A stretch of 64,000 nucleotides of DNA. Source: a virus. The notes beneath the pieces are model-generated. The model was not told the DNA's origin and did no database searches. It worked only from the letters and a program-made list of their open reading frames with translations. Positions 36,698 to 45,348 of the stretch are shown here, piece by piece. The stretch's first letter is position 1. Every line of letters starts with the position of its first letter. A program made the translations under genes and the position numbers. The stretch is from the IMG/VR virus record IMGVR_UViG_3300036766_000988, positions 124,001-188,000 of that record, one strand, 5' to 3'.

Positions 36698-37722
36698 AGG
36701 TGTCGGAACGGGCAGGATCGCGAGCGGGTTGAGCACCAGGCCGGGAGACTGGAACTTGGCGTTCGTTGCGAAGACGTTGCTTGCGTGTGAAAGAACCCCG
36801 GTTCCCTTCGCTGCGTACCCAGCCCCCAGGGGGACGTTGAAGAAGCAGTAGATCAGAAGTCCCGTAGGGAACGGTGGGATGCCCGCCTGGATGATGCCGC
36901 TGTTCCCCGCCGTCCCCTGGGTGATCAAGACGTTGTCGAACTGGTAGGCGCCGCCCGAGGCCACGTTCACGACATCCGGCCCTCTCGCAACCAAGTTCAC
37001 GTTGAAGAACTTAGCGAGTCCGGCGGCGCCGATCTTCAGGCCACGGGCAGCCGCAGCGGCGGAGAGATCGCACGTGACCGCCTGGAGGGTGCCGCTCTCG
37101 ATGTCGTACGCAGTTCCTCCCGCAGCGAGGTTGCCGATGCAGTCCTGCAAGAAGAGCGTCGATCCTGCGTTCCCGTTGATCAGCACGTTTGGTGCGGTGT
37201 TCTCGGCCTTGGTTACGACGCAGTTCCGAACGTAGAGCTGACCGACGTTGGCGCCGAGAAGTTCTACGCAGGGCTTCCCGGCTGGGGCCTGGAGGTAGAG
37301 TCCCTCAACGTGAACTTGGTGAAACAACCCCACGGCGGGCGTGAACGAGATCTTGCCGTTGACGAGGATGCTGTACTCGTCGTTTCCCCAGATGCCTTGG
37401 ATGTGGACGCCCGCCGTCAGGATGATGTCCTCGTTCCAGCCGCCAGCTTTCGGGCTGATGAGGACGACAGCGGAGTTGCCGGAGTCCGTGTGCCCATCGG
37501 CTATTGCTTTTGCCTGAGCTGCGCCAATCGTCGCGAACGGTCCACCTGGGTACACGGGGTAGACAGCACCGGATAACGGGGGGGGGGGCCGCGCCCCCCC
37601 CCCCCCCCCGATTCCGCATCGATCTCATCTTCGACAGCGCGTAGAGCAGCGTCGAGATCTTCTCGGAGATCAGCTTTCCGAAGAAACTTGAAGAGCCGTC
37701 GGCTTCGCTGTTGGTAGCTCAT
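36695..37722 (-). CDS. beta-helix tail protein with a homopolymer frameshift
   Basis: The C-terminal 280 codons (from about 37555: YPGGPFATIGAAQAKAIADG, then repeated short strands such as GLYLQAP, QLYVRNCVV, TLQAVTCDLS) form a pectate-lyase-like beta helix typical of tail spikes. The natural N-terminus is in another frame from 37722: MSYQQRSRRLFKFLRKADLR, a helix, and EIDAES. The frames meet in a tract that on the coding strand is G16-CGCGG-C11. A one-base length change would join them, so expression may be phase-variable, or the tract is miscalled. Confidence 0.65.
37578..37609. repeat. G11-CCGCG-C16 homopolymer pair
   Basis: On the plus strand eleven G (37578-37588), CCGCG, then sixteen C (37594-37609). 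The only long homopolymers in the window. Located at the frame switch in the tail protein gene. Confidence 0.85.
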
Positions 37723-37771
37723 CAGTCAACGCGATCTTAAAAACAAAAACGGCCCGTGAAGGCTAGGGTAC

Positions 37772-37873
37772 CTACGTTCGCGGCTGCACCCGGCGACGTC
37801 GCCAGTAGGCACGTTCCCAAGCCCAGAAGATGGTGAAGCCGCCCGCGAGCGAGACCATGGTGGCGATGGCCAT
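37772..37873 (-). CDS. small membrane protein, 33 aa
   Basis: MAIATMVSLAGGFTIFWAWE then RAYWRRRRVQPRT: one membrane helix and a strongly basic C-terminal tail. A GAGG site lies about 14 nt before the ATG. It follows the lipoprotein gene directly, so the two could form an envelope pair (for example spanin-like); that is inference from order only. Confidence 0.55.
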   Translation of the reverse strand: MAIATMVSLAGGFTIFWAWERAYWRRRRVQPRT

Positions 37874-37893
37874 CAAGATCACGGGCGCCTCAG

Positions 37894-38445
37894 CTACTTC
37901 GGGCAGCAGTAGTTGTTGAAGCTCGGATCCGGCCCCGTTTGGGTGGAGACGTAATGGGCGTGAACGCAGCCTCGGGCGAGCGCCACCTGCTCGTTCTCGG
38001 CGTAGGTGCCGCCCGAGAACTCCAACCCCTTCGGCGGCTTCCCATCGGAGACGCACTTGTCGGACTCGTAGTCCAAGCGGGCGGGCAGGCTCGACGTGTG
38101 GACCTTGGCCTTCAGGACGGCGAGGACGGCTTCCTGCTGCACCGCCTCTGCCGCACGCCTCTCTGCGGCGGCCTTCGCCTTGGTGGCCTGCGCTTCCGCA
38201 TCGGCCCTGTCCTTCGCCGCGAGCTTCGTCTTCAAGCTGAGGAGCTTCTCGGCGGCGGCCTTGCCGCTCTTCGAGTTGGGGTCGAGCATCGTGGCTCCCT
38301 GACACGATTGAACCGCCAAGAGCCAATCTTCCTTCGCTTCCGCCGTCACGCACGCGTCGAACGAGGACTTCGCCTTGTCCTGGCAGCCCGACAGCAGAAC
38401 GAGCACCAGCACCGCGATCACCAAGACCCACGAGTTCTTCACCAT
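37894..38445 (-). CDS. phage lipoprotein with coiled-coil body, 183 aa
   Basis: MVKNSWVLVIAVLVLVLLSG then C21: a signal peptide with lipobox LSGC, so lipid-anchored and exported by the host Lol/Lsp path. Residues 60-115 are Ala/Lys-rich heptad-like helix (KAAAERRAAEAVQQEAVLAV); the C-terminal domain has four Cys including a terminal YCCPK. An AAGGAGG site lies 10 nt before the ATG. It could be a superinfection-exclusion protein or spanin component. Confidence 0.8.
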   Translation of the reverse strand: MVKNSWVLVIAVLVLVLLSGCQDKAKSSFDACVTAEAKEDWLLAVQSCQGATMLDPNSKSGKAAAEKLLSLKTKLAAKDRADAEAQATKAKAAAERRAAEAVQQEAVLAVLKAKVHTSSLPARLDYESDKCVSDGKPPKGLEFSGGTYAENEQVALARGCVHAHYVSTQTGPDPSFNNYCCPK

Positions 38446-38484
38446 CGGCCGAGCCTCCTTGGGTGACAACATATATGAAGGTAG

Positions 38485-38519
38485 ACCCCCAAGGGAAGGG
38501 CCTGTGAACCCTTGGGGGT
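38485..38519. promoter_or_regulatory. operator palindrome at the XRE gene
   Basis: Perfect 11-bp arms ACCCCCAAGGG/CCCTTGGGGGT with a 13-nt centre. The right arm covers the start codon region of the XRE gene, and TATATG (38472-38477) lies 8 nt to the left between the divergent genes. Most likely the binding site of the adjacent regulator. Confidence 0.7.
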
Positions 38520-38781
38520 GCCCGAGCATCCCAACGCCTTCGCTGCGAAGATCACCCGCAAGCTCGTCGAGCTGCGGAAGGCCGAAGGGATCACCGTTCA
38601 CGAACTCGCCGAACGCCTCGACACCACCCCGCAAAATATCCAGCGGATCGAGCGCGGTCAGAACATCACCCTCAAGACCCTCGCCAGGATCGCGATGGGG
38701 ATCGGCATGCGGGTCGAGGTGTCGTTCGTACGTGACCCCAAGGGCCCGCGAGCCCCGCCACCAGGACGACCGAAGAAGTGA
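38518..38781 (+). CDS. XRE-family HTH regulator, 87 aa
   Basis: KITRKLVELRKAEGITVHEL, then ERLDTTPQNIQRIERGQNITLKTLARIA, a standard Cro/CI-type helix-turn-helix; the tail is basic and Pro-rich. GTG 38518 chosen; TTG 38512 is in frame six bases earlier, both within the palindrome. Probably a repressor of itself and the divergent lipoprotein gene. Confidence 0.8.
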   Translation: MPEHPNAFAAKITRKLVELRKAEGITVHELAERLDTTPQNIQRIERGQNITLKTLARIAMGIGMRVEVSFVRDPKGPRAPPPGRPKK

Positions 38782-38950
38782 TCCCTCTACAGCTCTGACC
38801 TCGGGGTCTTCGCGGGGCCGCCGGGGAGCATCGGATCGCGGGGCAACCCTAGGGACGGTTCGAGCGCCGGACGATCTCGCCGTTCCGGGGATCGACTTCG
38901 GCGAAATACTCTCTCGATAAAATCCCTTCGTCAAAAACGGAGGGATCCCC

Positions 38951-39760
38951 TTGAGCGACAACCAGTACGCCCTCGCGTTCTACAAGCACAACTTCATTGG
39001 CGGGGACCTGGATCCCAACACTGCCCCTCCGGATCCCACCAGGATCTTGCGGACGCCGCACCTGGTGGAGACCTACGGGTACAGTGCGCTCCTGTCAGTG
39101 ATGGACGGGACAAGTCTCGTGGTCACCTGCTGGTTCAACGACCCGCTATCAGGCGTGTGGGTGCCGCTCACCAAGCCTTTGGTGGTGAATGCAGGCGAAC
39201 CCACCTATGTAGTCGTTCCAGCGGATGCCAACATCTTCACCCAGCTCGGGGCCAACGTTGGGGTGGTGACGAAGTTCGGAGTGGGCTGGATGGGGTTGGA
39301 TGCGGTCTCTTCGGAGATGATTGCGGCCCCCATCCCAGCAGGATCAGCAACGGCTGCGAATCAGACCAGCGAGATTGCCGACCTCGACATCATCAAGGCG
39401 CAGCTTGCTCCGAAGATTGCCTACCAGTCGGTGGCACTCGAAGCAGCGGCAGTCATCAAGGCAGGAGCTGGGACAGCGTTTACGGTGTTGGGCCGCGTGG
39501 ACTCCACTGCGGTGAGCGCAACGTACTACGTGCAGTTGGTCAACCGAACGGCGGCCGGAGCCGAAGGCGTCTATGCAGCAGGGGAGCTGCTCAGCGTCCT
39601 CAAGGTGATTCACATTCTCGGTACGGATGACGATTTCGACTTCAAGATCAGCATCGGCGGAATCGTGGCCAGTGTTGGGATCGTCTGCTTGATCTCTTCA
39701 ACCGAGTTCACCAAAACGATCTCAGGGGCTTCTCTGAACGTCTACGCGGAGCACTCATGA
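38951..39760 (+). CDS. virion-type hypothetical protein, 269 aa, TTG start
   Basis: Not recognised by family. Beta-rich, with Ala/Gly/Thr-rich stretches (AAPIPAGSATAANQTSEIAD) and a C-terminal strand pattern, as in phage tail or baseplate-associated proteins. TTG at 38951 follows a GGAGG site; TAAAAT upstream (about 38917) could be a host-type -10. Its stop overlaps the ATG of the tail-spike gene, so the two are co-expressed. Confidence 0.7.
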   Translation: MSDNQYALAFYKHNFIGGDLDPNTAPPDPTRILRTPHLVETYGYSALLSVMDGTSLVVTCWFNDPLSGVWVPLTKPLVVNAGEPTYVVVPADANIFTQLGANVGVVTKFGVGWMGLDAVSSEMIAAPIPAGSATAANQTSEIADLDIIKAQLAPKIAYQSVALEAAAVIKAGAGTAFTVLGRVDSTAVSATYYVQLVNRTAAGAEGVYAAGELLSVLKVIHILGTDDDFDFKISIGGIVASVGIVCLISSTEFTKTISGASLNVYAEHS

Positions 39761-41772
39761 GCGCCGGACGAGGAGGGTATCCGGGTAGGGTCGGACAACA
39801 GCCGAATCAGGTGGTGGCGGCGGCGCTGTCTGCGGTCCCGTTTACCGGTACCGGCGCAGGCGATTGGGCGCGGCTCCACACAATGCTGGTCGCCAATGCG
39901 TACCACCGCCCTGTACTCCTGCTCGGGACGATCACGGCCGACTCGAAGGAATGGATCCCATCCGGCTCTACGATATTGCTCGCCAGCGGCACGATCATCA
40001 ATTCGACGCTGACCAATGCCGTCGACCCGCACGGGGGGACGGGTCACTGGGGGCCGTTCTACGCCGACGACACGGACCTTGGCGCTCGCACTCACGCCAC
40101 TACGCTGGCCGCCGCGTCGCGACCTGGATTCCCCGCACTGGTACTGACCAGCGGCACAGGATACACGGCCGGTGCAGAGATCATCGTCGATGATGCTGGA
40201 CAGCGCGAAGGTGCATACACTGTCGCGAGCGTCGCCGCTGCGTGGCAGGCAGGATATGCGTACGCAGCTTACAATCTCGTCACGAACGATACCGGCAAGG
40301 TCTACGCCTGCATCGTAGCCGGTACGAGCGCTGGCGCTGGAGGTCCCACGGGCACTAGCGCCCAGATCCAAGACAACACCGCGTGGTGGACGTATCTCGG
40401 GACAGGCGCGGGGATCAAACTCGACCGCGCAACGATCAAAACGTTTGCGAACGGCTCTGCCACGGGCGTGTCGGCCGGATTCCCGAAGGACATCTCGATC
40501 ATCGCGGACAAGGGGGCGATCCTTCAGGGTACAGGTCCGCGAGGTATTCAGATCGCCTACGGGCAAAACTGCCTAGTTCGCGGACTGCATATCAAGTCGA
40601 GTTTTGACGCGGCGGCCGGTTCGTTCGACTGGGGAGGGTTCGGCAATACATGGCAGGACATGGCCGTCGAGTACGTGGCGAACAACGGAGGCTGGGGGCT
40701 CGCGCTGGAGGACAACGAAAACGGCGCGTTCGTCCGATGCAACGTCAAGGGGTTCCAGGTCGGGATCCACTTCGAGGGTGCAGTCAACTCGGTCGCCGAC
40801 AATTGCAATGTGGAAGGCTCGACTCAGGCTGGATACTCAGCGAATGAAGATGCTGGAGATACCACCGAGGGCCCGCGTAACATCACGTTCACGGCATGCA
40901 CCGCGACGCGCTGTGGGGTTGGCAGCTACGGAGGTTTCGCATTCGGCATCGGCGCAAACTCGCCAGGGTCCGGCATTCGGCTCATCGGTTGCACGGCGAG
41001 CTACAACTACGTCGGACTCTATAGCTACCTAAGTGGGATCGAGATTGTCGGAGGCCTGTTCGAGAAATCGCAGCAGCAGGCGATGTTTTTTGCGGCGAAC
41101 ACGACCGGACACGTGCTCACGTCGGTGCGCACGACGGGCAACAACACGCAGGTGGCGGCCGGGACGCTGACCGCCACGACGATTTACCTTGGATCCAACG
41201 CCGAGCTCCGGGCCACTGACCTGACCGCGAGCGAGGTGGTCCCCGTGTTCTCATTGCAGAGCGAGACGGGCGTCACGCTGACGCTCGACAATCTTCGAAT
41301 CAATTCGACGTACAGTGGCGGCAATTACTACGGGATCAACGTCGTCGCGACGGGGAGCAAGATCCGCGTCAATGGCTACTCGTTTAACTCTGCTGGCGTC
41401 GGCGGTGTGTACCCGATCGTCGCGACCGCGGCTGCAACGATCTGGCTCAATGGTCTTCGGTCGACGGGATCCGCGCTGACTGGCGCTACGCACGGTGCGG
41501 CTGGGGTCGTGTTCGCATACGGCCCAGACATGAGCGAGGTCACGACTCACGGCAGCGGGCAGACGTACAACTTTGGCACCGTGGTAGCGGCAGGTACGGG
41601 CAACGCGCAGACCGTACCTGCGTCGTGCGCTGCGGGGGGTAGGCCGCCGACGTTTACGCGCACGGTGACCGGAGGGAGCGTGTTCAACCCGCCGATCGTG
41701 GTGATGGGCGCTGGATCATTTACCGCGCAATTCTCGGCGACCGACACCAGCACATACGCGTGGCGGCTGTGA
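39757..41772 (+). CDS. right-handed beta-helix tail spike, 671 aa
   Basis: A head of about 230 aa includes AGYAYAAYNLVTNDTGKVYACIVAGTSAG, a carbohydrate-binding-like module seen in tail fibres (given here in part: YNLVTNDTGKVY). From about residue 240 parallel beta-helix rungs run (LVRGLHIKSS, VRCNVKGFQVGIHFEG, GIRLIGCTASYNYVGLY), then a C-terminal AAGGRPPTFTRTV cap. Likely binds or cleaves a surface polysaccharide. Codon choice differs from neighbours (many GCG, ACG, ATC/GTC mixes), and it abuts the transposon, so recent acquisition is plausible. Confidence 0.8.
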   Translation: MSAGRGGYPGRVGQQPNQVVAAALSAVPFTGTGAGDWARLHTMLVANAYHRPVLLLGTITADSKEWIPSGSTILLASGTIINSTLTNAVDPHGGTGHWGPFYADDTDLGARTHATTLAAASRPGFPALVLTSGTGYTAGAEIIVDDAGQREGAYTVASVAAAWQAGYAYAAYNLVTNDTGKVYACIVAGTSAGAGGPTGTSAQIQDNTAWWTYLGTGAGIKLDRATIKTFANGSATGVSAGFPKDISIIADKGAILQGTGPRGIQIAYGQNCLVRGLHIKSSFDAAAGSFDWGGFGNTWQDMAVEYVANNGGWGLALEDNENGAFVRCNVKGFQVGIHFEGAVNSVADNCNVEGSTQAGYSANEDAGDTTEGPRNITFTACTATRCGVGSYGGFAFGIGANSPGSGIRLIGCTASYNYVGLYSYLSGIEIVGGLFEKSQQQAMFFAANTTGHVLTSVRTTGNNTQVAAGTLTATTIYLGSNAELRATDLTASEVVPVFSLQSETGVTLTLDNLRINSTYSGGNYYGINVVATGSKIRVNGYSFNSAGVGGVYPIVATAAATIWLNGLRSTGSALTGATHGAAGVVFAYGPDMSEVTTHGSGQTYNFGTVVAAGTGNAQTVPASCAAGGRPPTFTRTVTGGSVFNPPIVVMGAGSFTAQFSATDTSTYAWRL

Positions 41773-41815
41773 CCCCCAGGAGCCCCGATGAGACGAAGCC
41801 CAACTTCAAGCTGCG

Positions 41816-42109
41816 TCATTTGGGCACTCCGTCGTCGGTCAACGACGCAGGGGCATGTCCGCAGTAGGGGCACGCTCCCACGGCCGGGAACCGTCCGGCG
41901 AGAAGGTCATCGAGCGACACGTTGACGAATCTCGACAGACGGAACGCGAGCAGCGGGGTGACCGTGCGGCCCTTCACGATGTTCGTGAGCGTCCTCGGCT
42001 GGAACCGCAGCGTCTCTGCGAGCGGGATCCAGCCGCCGAACCGCGTCCGAAGGAACCGCAAGGCGGCACGTACCCGCACTTGCTCTTCCCGCGTGAGATC
42101 AAGGTTCAT
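41816..42109 (-). CDS. HTH protein with zinc ribbon, transposase partner
   Basis: 97 aa. RFGGWIPLAETLRFQPRTLT then NIVKGRTVTPLLAFRLSRFV is an XRE-like helix-turn-helix; the end GACPYCGHAP gives a half zinc ribbon. The ATG overlaps the transposase stop (42109), so the two are co-translated. Probably a regulator carried by the element. Confidence 0.7.
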   Translation of the reverse strand: MNLDLTREEQVRVRAALRFLRTRFGGWIPLAETLRFQPRTLTNIVKGRTVTPLLAFRLSRFVNVSLDDLLAGRFPAVGACPYCGHAPASLTDDGVPK

Positions 42110-43356
42110 CACGAGCCTCCCGCCGCCATCAACGGCGGCTCGCCCCAGAACGACGCGTCGATCCCCAACTCGTAGATCGACTGCACCAGCACACGGATGT
42201 TGTGGCAGAGCACCTTCATGTAAATTTCGCTGACCTGCCCCTCGAAGGACTTCGCCCGTACCGAGGATCCGAGCACGCGCTTCACCGAACTGAACGTCGC
42301 CTCGGTCAAGCTGCGCTTGTGGTAGTGCTCCAAGAACGTCGGCCGGTTGTACGTGTAGAACGCGAACAAGCGGTTCCACAGGTCATCGTTGGCGCTCGCC
42401 TTCGAGTTCGACTTGAAGGGGACGAACGGCTCCGCGCCCGCCTTCACGATGGCCTTAAAGTTCTCCCGCGAAAGGTAGCCCATGTCGGCCGAGACCTCGC
42501 GCATCGCGAAGTTCTTCCCGGTCTGTTCGATGAGCCCAGGAAGGAACGGTGAGTCATGCGCGTTGCCTGGCGTGACCTCGGCGCCGGTGATGATCTGCGT
42601 CGTCACGCCGATCATCATGTGGAGCTTGAGCCACTTCTTCTCCCTACGATCCTTCCCCCACTTCTGATCGTGCCACCTGACGTAGCCCTTCGTGGCGATC
42701 CCGGTGCCATCGGCGGCGAAGTCCACCTCGACGGTGCGGAGCGGCTTTGCGCTTTCTTCGATCAGACGACGAAGCACCGGCACGGTCTCGGGCTCCCGCA
42801 TGATGCGGAAGACAGTGTTCGGATGCGGCACCACGTCGGTGAGGCCGCGCTCTTGACACGAACGGATGTCGCTCACGGCGCGGTCGCCGGAGAACAGCGT
42901 GAAGGTCTTGACCCCTGCGGCGAAGATCACGTCGGAAAGCGGGAGCGACGGGCGGCCGTTGCCCTTGTAGCAGGGCTGTTGGACGCCGTCGCAGAGCGCA
43001 CGGAGAAGCTTCTCGAAGATGTCCTTCTCGTTCATCCTCGCCTTGCGGTAGGCAGGCCAGTTCTGCGCGTACGTGATGCGCTTCTCTTCGGTCACGACGT
43101 TCCCGTCCGGCAACGTGATCTCACGGCGGACGATCAAGACCGCGTAGAGGTGCTTGCAGCGGTGCCCTGCCCCATGCTCTTCCGCGTCCGGGCACGAGCA
43201 GGTGCCCGCCACGGGATCCACGAAGTAGCTCCCCGAGTTCTTAGACTGCGAGGGAACGAGGTATTTGCCTTCGAGAACCTGCCGGATCTGCTTGCCCTTA
43301 CCTTGCACGATGGCGAGGCCGCGTTGCGCTCGGTAGTCGATGGCTGCGGTATCCAT
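42109..43356 (-). CDS. DDE transposase with SWIM zinc finger, 415 aa
   Basis: The N-terminal SWIM motif CSCPDAEEHGAGHRCKHLYA (about residues 54-73) precedes an RNase H-like core with acidic triad candidates: VDFAADGTGI, REVSADMGYLS and SLTEATFSSVKR. This is the IS4/IS1182-like DDE layout. ATG 43356 chosen over GTG 43374, which lies in the operator repeat. It catalyses cut-and-paste or copy transposition of the unit. Confidence 0.85.
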   Translation of the reverse strand: MDTAAIDYRAQRGLAIVQGKGKQIRQVLEGKYLVPSQSKNSGSYFVDPVAGTCSCPDAEEHGAGHRCKHLYAVLIVRREITLPDGNVVTEEKRITYAQNWPAYRKARMNEKDIFEKLLRALCDGVQQPCYKGNGRPSLPLSDVIFAAGVKTFTLFSGDRAVSDIRSCQERGLTDVVPHPNTVFRIMREPETVPVLRRLIEESAKPLRTVEVDFAADGTGIATKGYVRWHDQKWGKDRREKKWLKLHMMIGVTTQIITGAEVTPGNAHDSPFLPGLIEQTGKNFAMREVSADMGYLSRENFKAIVKAGAEPFVPFKSNSKASANDDLWNRLFAFYTYNRPTFLEHYHKRSLTEATFSSVKRVLGSSVRAKSFEGQVSEIYMKVLCHNIRVLVQSIYELGIDASFWGEPPLMAAGGS

Positions 43357-43361
43357 GTGGA

Positions 43362-43429
43362 CTAATGTTGCCACAACGTAGCAACAGTCAAGACCCGCTT
43401 GACATGTTCCTACGTTGTGGCAACATTAG
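43362..43429. promoter_or_regulatory. divergent promoter in a perfect 20-bp inverted repeat
   Basis: Arms CTAATGTTGCCACAACGTAG (43362-43381) and its exact reverse complement (43410-43429). The 28-nt centre holds back-to-back -35 boxes TTGACT and TTGACA (GTCAAG...CTTGAC). Each -10 would fall in the far end of an arm, 17-18 bp away. A repressor binding the arms would shut off both the transposase and the RHH gene. Confidence 0.75.
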
Positions 43430-43435
43430 CCACGC

Positions 43436-43615
43436 ATGGCACAGAAGAAGACCCGAAAGCCGAAAGCGCTTCGTAAGGAGGACTCGATCCGCATCAGGGT
43501 CACGGAAGAGCAGAAGGAAGGGCTGACCGAAGCGGCTACACGGGCCGGGCTCGGGGTGTCGTCCTGGCTGCTGATGCTCGGGCTGCGCGAAATGAAGAAG
43601 GCCGAAAAGACATAG
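43436..43615 (+). CDS. ribbon-helix-helix-like repressor, 59 aa
   Basis: MAQKKTRKPKALRKEDSIRI then RVTEEQKEGLTEAATRAGLG and SSWLLMLGLREM: a basic head, a strand and two helices, as in plasmid and antitoxin RHH proteins. It starts 6 nt past the right operator arm, opposite the transposase, and is the likely repressor of both. Confidence 0.65.
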   Translation: MAQKKTRKPKALRKEDSIRIRVTEEQKEGLTEAATRAGLGVSSWLLMLGLREMKKAEKT

Positions 43616-43772
43616 ATTTTGGTCACTTGAGAGAGCACGGCTACCTCCGAACACACGTGTACCTTGCGTCCGACGGAGGTGTGGTTAGCTTCGCGCTACC
43701 TTCGACACACACACACACACCGTTTGTGGGGTGAGACAAAGGAAAGCGTGCGGCTTCACCGCCGAACGTGAT

Positions 43773-43796
43773 GAAACCCGGTTGCCACCGGGTTTC
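43773..43796. terminator. bidirectional hairpin between convergent genes
   Basis: Perfect 9-bp stem GAAACCCGG/CCGGGTTTC with a 6-nt loop, followed by GTCGTTTG on the plus strand. It separates the RHH gene from the leftward winged-helix gene. A (CA)8 run lies at 43704-43720. Confidence 0.65.
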
Positions 43797-43819
43797 GTCG
43801 TTTGTGGGGTGTAAAGACT

Positions 43820-44470
43820 TCAGACTGCGGGCTGAGCACCTCCGTTCGCGAGCACGAAGAGGCCGCCGTTGTTGGCCCCGACGCCCTTCTGCACGAGCAG
43901 CTTGTCGTGGCGCATCCTGACGAGTTCGGCGTCCACGCTGGGCCGCTTGGCGTCAGGCTTGAGCCGAACGAGACCGTTGAAGATGTCGGTGGCCCCGAGG
44001 GGCGTGTTGGCGGTTGTCAGCACCTCCGTGATCAGGCCTCGCAAAGTCTTCGCCTTGGGCTTGGCGCCTACTACGGGGGCCGAAGAGACAGAGACGGGGT
44101 ACCACTTGCCATCACGGCGTTCGACAGTACCGCGCTTCAGGAGCTGACGAAGCGTACCGTCGGCGTTCGTGGGAGCCTGGCCGATGGCCCTAGCGATCTC
44201 GGTCGTGGTGAGGCCGTTCGGGCTCGCCAAGATGAGCGCCTCGGCCCGATCCACGTAGGTGCGCCGCTTCTGACCGGCCGACGCAGACGTGGGGGGTTCC
44301 TGGGGCTTGGGGGCCGTGACGGGCTGTTCCTCGGCCTCGGCAAGCATGATCAGGTCGGCCAAGACATCGCGGCGCTCATCGAGGGGTAGCCCCATGACGG
44401 CAGCGATGGCTGCCTCCCGACGGGCCTTCTTCTCACGTGCCTGCTGAACGATCTGGTTGACGAGGCTCAA
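43820..44470 (-). CDS. double winged-helix DNA-binding protein, 216 aa
   Basis: A helical N-terminus, then two helix-turn-helix units: YVDRAEALILASPNGLTTTE IARAIGQ...GTLRQLLKRGTVERRDGKWYPV and LRGLITEVLTTANTPLGATD...LVRMRHDKLLVQKG. Probably a transcriptional regulator. A short palindrome AGGTTCG-T-CGAACCT at 44470-44484 overlaps its start and may be its operator. Confidence 0.7.
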   Translation of the reverse strand: MSLVNQIVQQAREKKARREAAIAAVMGLPLDERRDVLADLIMLAEAEEQPVTAPKPQEPPTSASAGQKRRTYVDRAEALILASPNGLTTTEIARAIGQAPTNADGTLRQLLKRGTVERRDGKWYPVSVSSAPVVGAKPKAKTLRGLITEVLTTANTPLGATDIFNGLVRLKPDAKRPSVDAELVRMRHDKLLVQKGVGANNGGLFVLANGGAQPAV

Positions 44471-44606
44471 GGTTCGTCGAACCTAGCCAACCTTTCAGGT
44501 CTAGCAACCTCTCCGGACCGAAATTCGTACATGACCCTGATGGCTACGCGCTGCGTCAGGTTCTCATGGTTTTGTTACAGCCGATCAGGTTTCGGTGTAG
44601 CGGGGA

Positions 44607-44945
44607 CTAGAACTGCAAAGCCGTCTCGGTCTTGGGCGCCACCTCCGTGTGCCCGAGGTCGACGACCAGAAAGTGGTCGGGCTCTTCTGTCTTGACTCTC
44701 TCGAACTCGGCGTCCGACGCCGCCAAAACGATCTTGCCGTGTTCGCCCGCTTGCCAGAAGCCGAAGTCAGAGAGCCGTAGGGCCTCCAGCTCCGTAGGGA
44801 CAACCGGGTGAACACGCTGACGAAGCCGCACAACTTCGCGGTACAAGTAGTCGACCGCATGGCCGCACTGAGCCCCGACCTTACCCGCGCTGAGATGCAG
44901 GCCAGTACGTACCACGATATACATGACGAAGGGATCGGGATCCAT
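44607..44945 (-). CDS. Pth2-like peptidyl-tRNA hydrolase family protein, 112 aa
   Basis: MYIVVRTGLHLSAGKVGAQC GHA near the start, a central EHGKIVLAASDAEFERVK, and FLVVDLGHTEVAPKTETAL at the end match the Pth2 fold (K.V.lvRtDL.m..GK.aAQ.aHA; vvDaG.Tqv.p.T.T). Pth2 frees tRNA from stalled peptidyl-tRNA, so it could support heavy or frequently aborted phage translation. Length is right for the family. GGTGTAGACC (44961-44952) ends 6 nt before the ATG. Confidence 0.8.
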   Translation of the reverse strand: MDPDPFVMYIVVRTGLHLSAGKVGAQCGHAVDYLYREVVRLRQRVHPVVPTELEALRLSDFGFWQAGEHGKIVLAASDAEFERVKTEEPDHFLVVDLGHTEVAPKTETALQF

Positions 44946-44993
44946 GCGGTTGGTCTACACCAAGATCTCGATAGGGATACGGTTCTTCGGGTT

Positions 44994-45003
44994 GGTGTAC
45001 TGA
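44994..45003 (+). promoter_or_regulatory. GGTGTA-type promoter
   Basis: GGTGTACTGA ending 5 nt before the ATG at 45009; 33 bp from the divergent Pth2 site. Confidence 0.6.
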
Positions 45004-45008
45004 TCCCC

Positions 45009-45344
45009 ATGGATCTCGAAGCTCGTGCCCGGCAGGTGATCGACGATCACTTGTTCGAGGCGTTCTGGGAGAGCGTCGATCACCTTGGGACGACCGATCT
45101 GGTGCTTTGTCTCGACACCACGGTACCCGAGAAAACGCTTCAAGTGTTCGTGCGTGAGCAGCTCATCCAGGATCCCGAAGCTCCCGCGTTCTTGAAGCGA
45201 AAGTTCGCCCGGCCCGCCCGAGAGGTTGCCAGGAAGATGAAGGACGCCTCGACATCCTTCTGGCTCATGATCGCGTTCCCTGACGAACAAGTGCTGGTCC
45301 TGGCTCTCCATGCTCGCCAGATGAGCCCCGGTGGGCAGGCGTAG
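45009..45344 (+). CDS. hypothetical protein, 111 aa
   Basis: Not recognised. VIDDHLFEAFWESVDHLGTT then DLVLCLDTTVPEKTLQVFVR: alternating helix and strand. A C-terminal WLMIAFPDEQVLVLALH strand pair. Start fixed by the promoter; the open frame upstream overlaps Pth2 antisense and is rejected. Confidence 0.7.
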   Translation: MDLEARARQVIDDHLFEAFWESVDHLGTTDLVLCLDTTVPEKTLQVFVREQLIQDPEAPAFLKRKFARPAREVARKMKDASTSFWLMIAFPDEQVLVLALHARQMSPGGQA

Positions 45345-45348
45345 CCCC

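Larger units (their letters stand above)
41816..43615. mobile_element. transposon-like unit: transposase, HTH partner, divergent RHH gene
   Basis: Three genes with host-type TTGACA/TTGACT -35 boxes rather than the phage CTGAAC class, inserted between the tail spike and a winged-helix gene. I could not find terminal inverted repeats or a target duplication, so the ends given are gene ends. A direct repeat CGTTTGTGGGGTG (43721-43733, 43799-43811) lies just outside. Confidence 0.5.

Noticed and set aside
43704-43720. (CA)8 run as a phase-variation site
   Set aside because: It lies in a gene-free gap between convergent genes, so length changes would not alter a frame or an obvious promoter.
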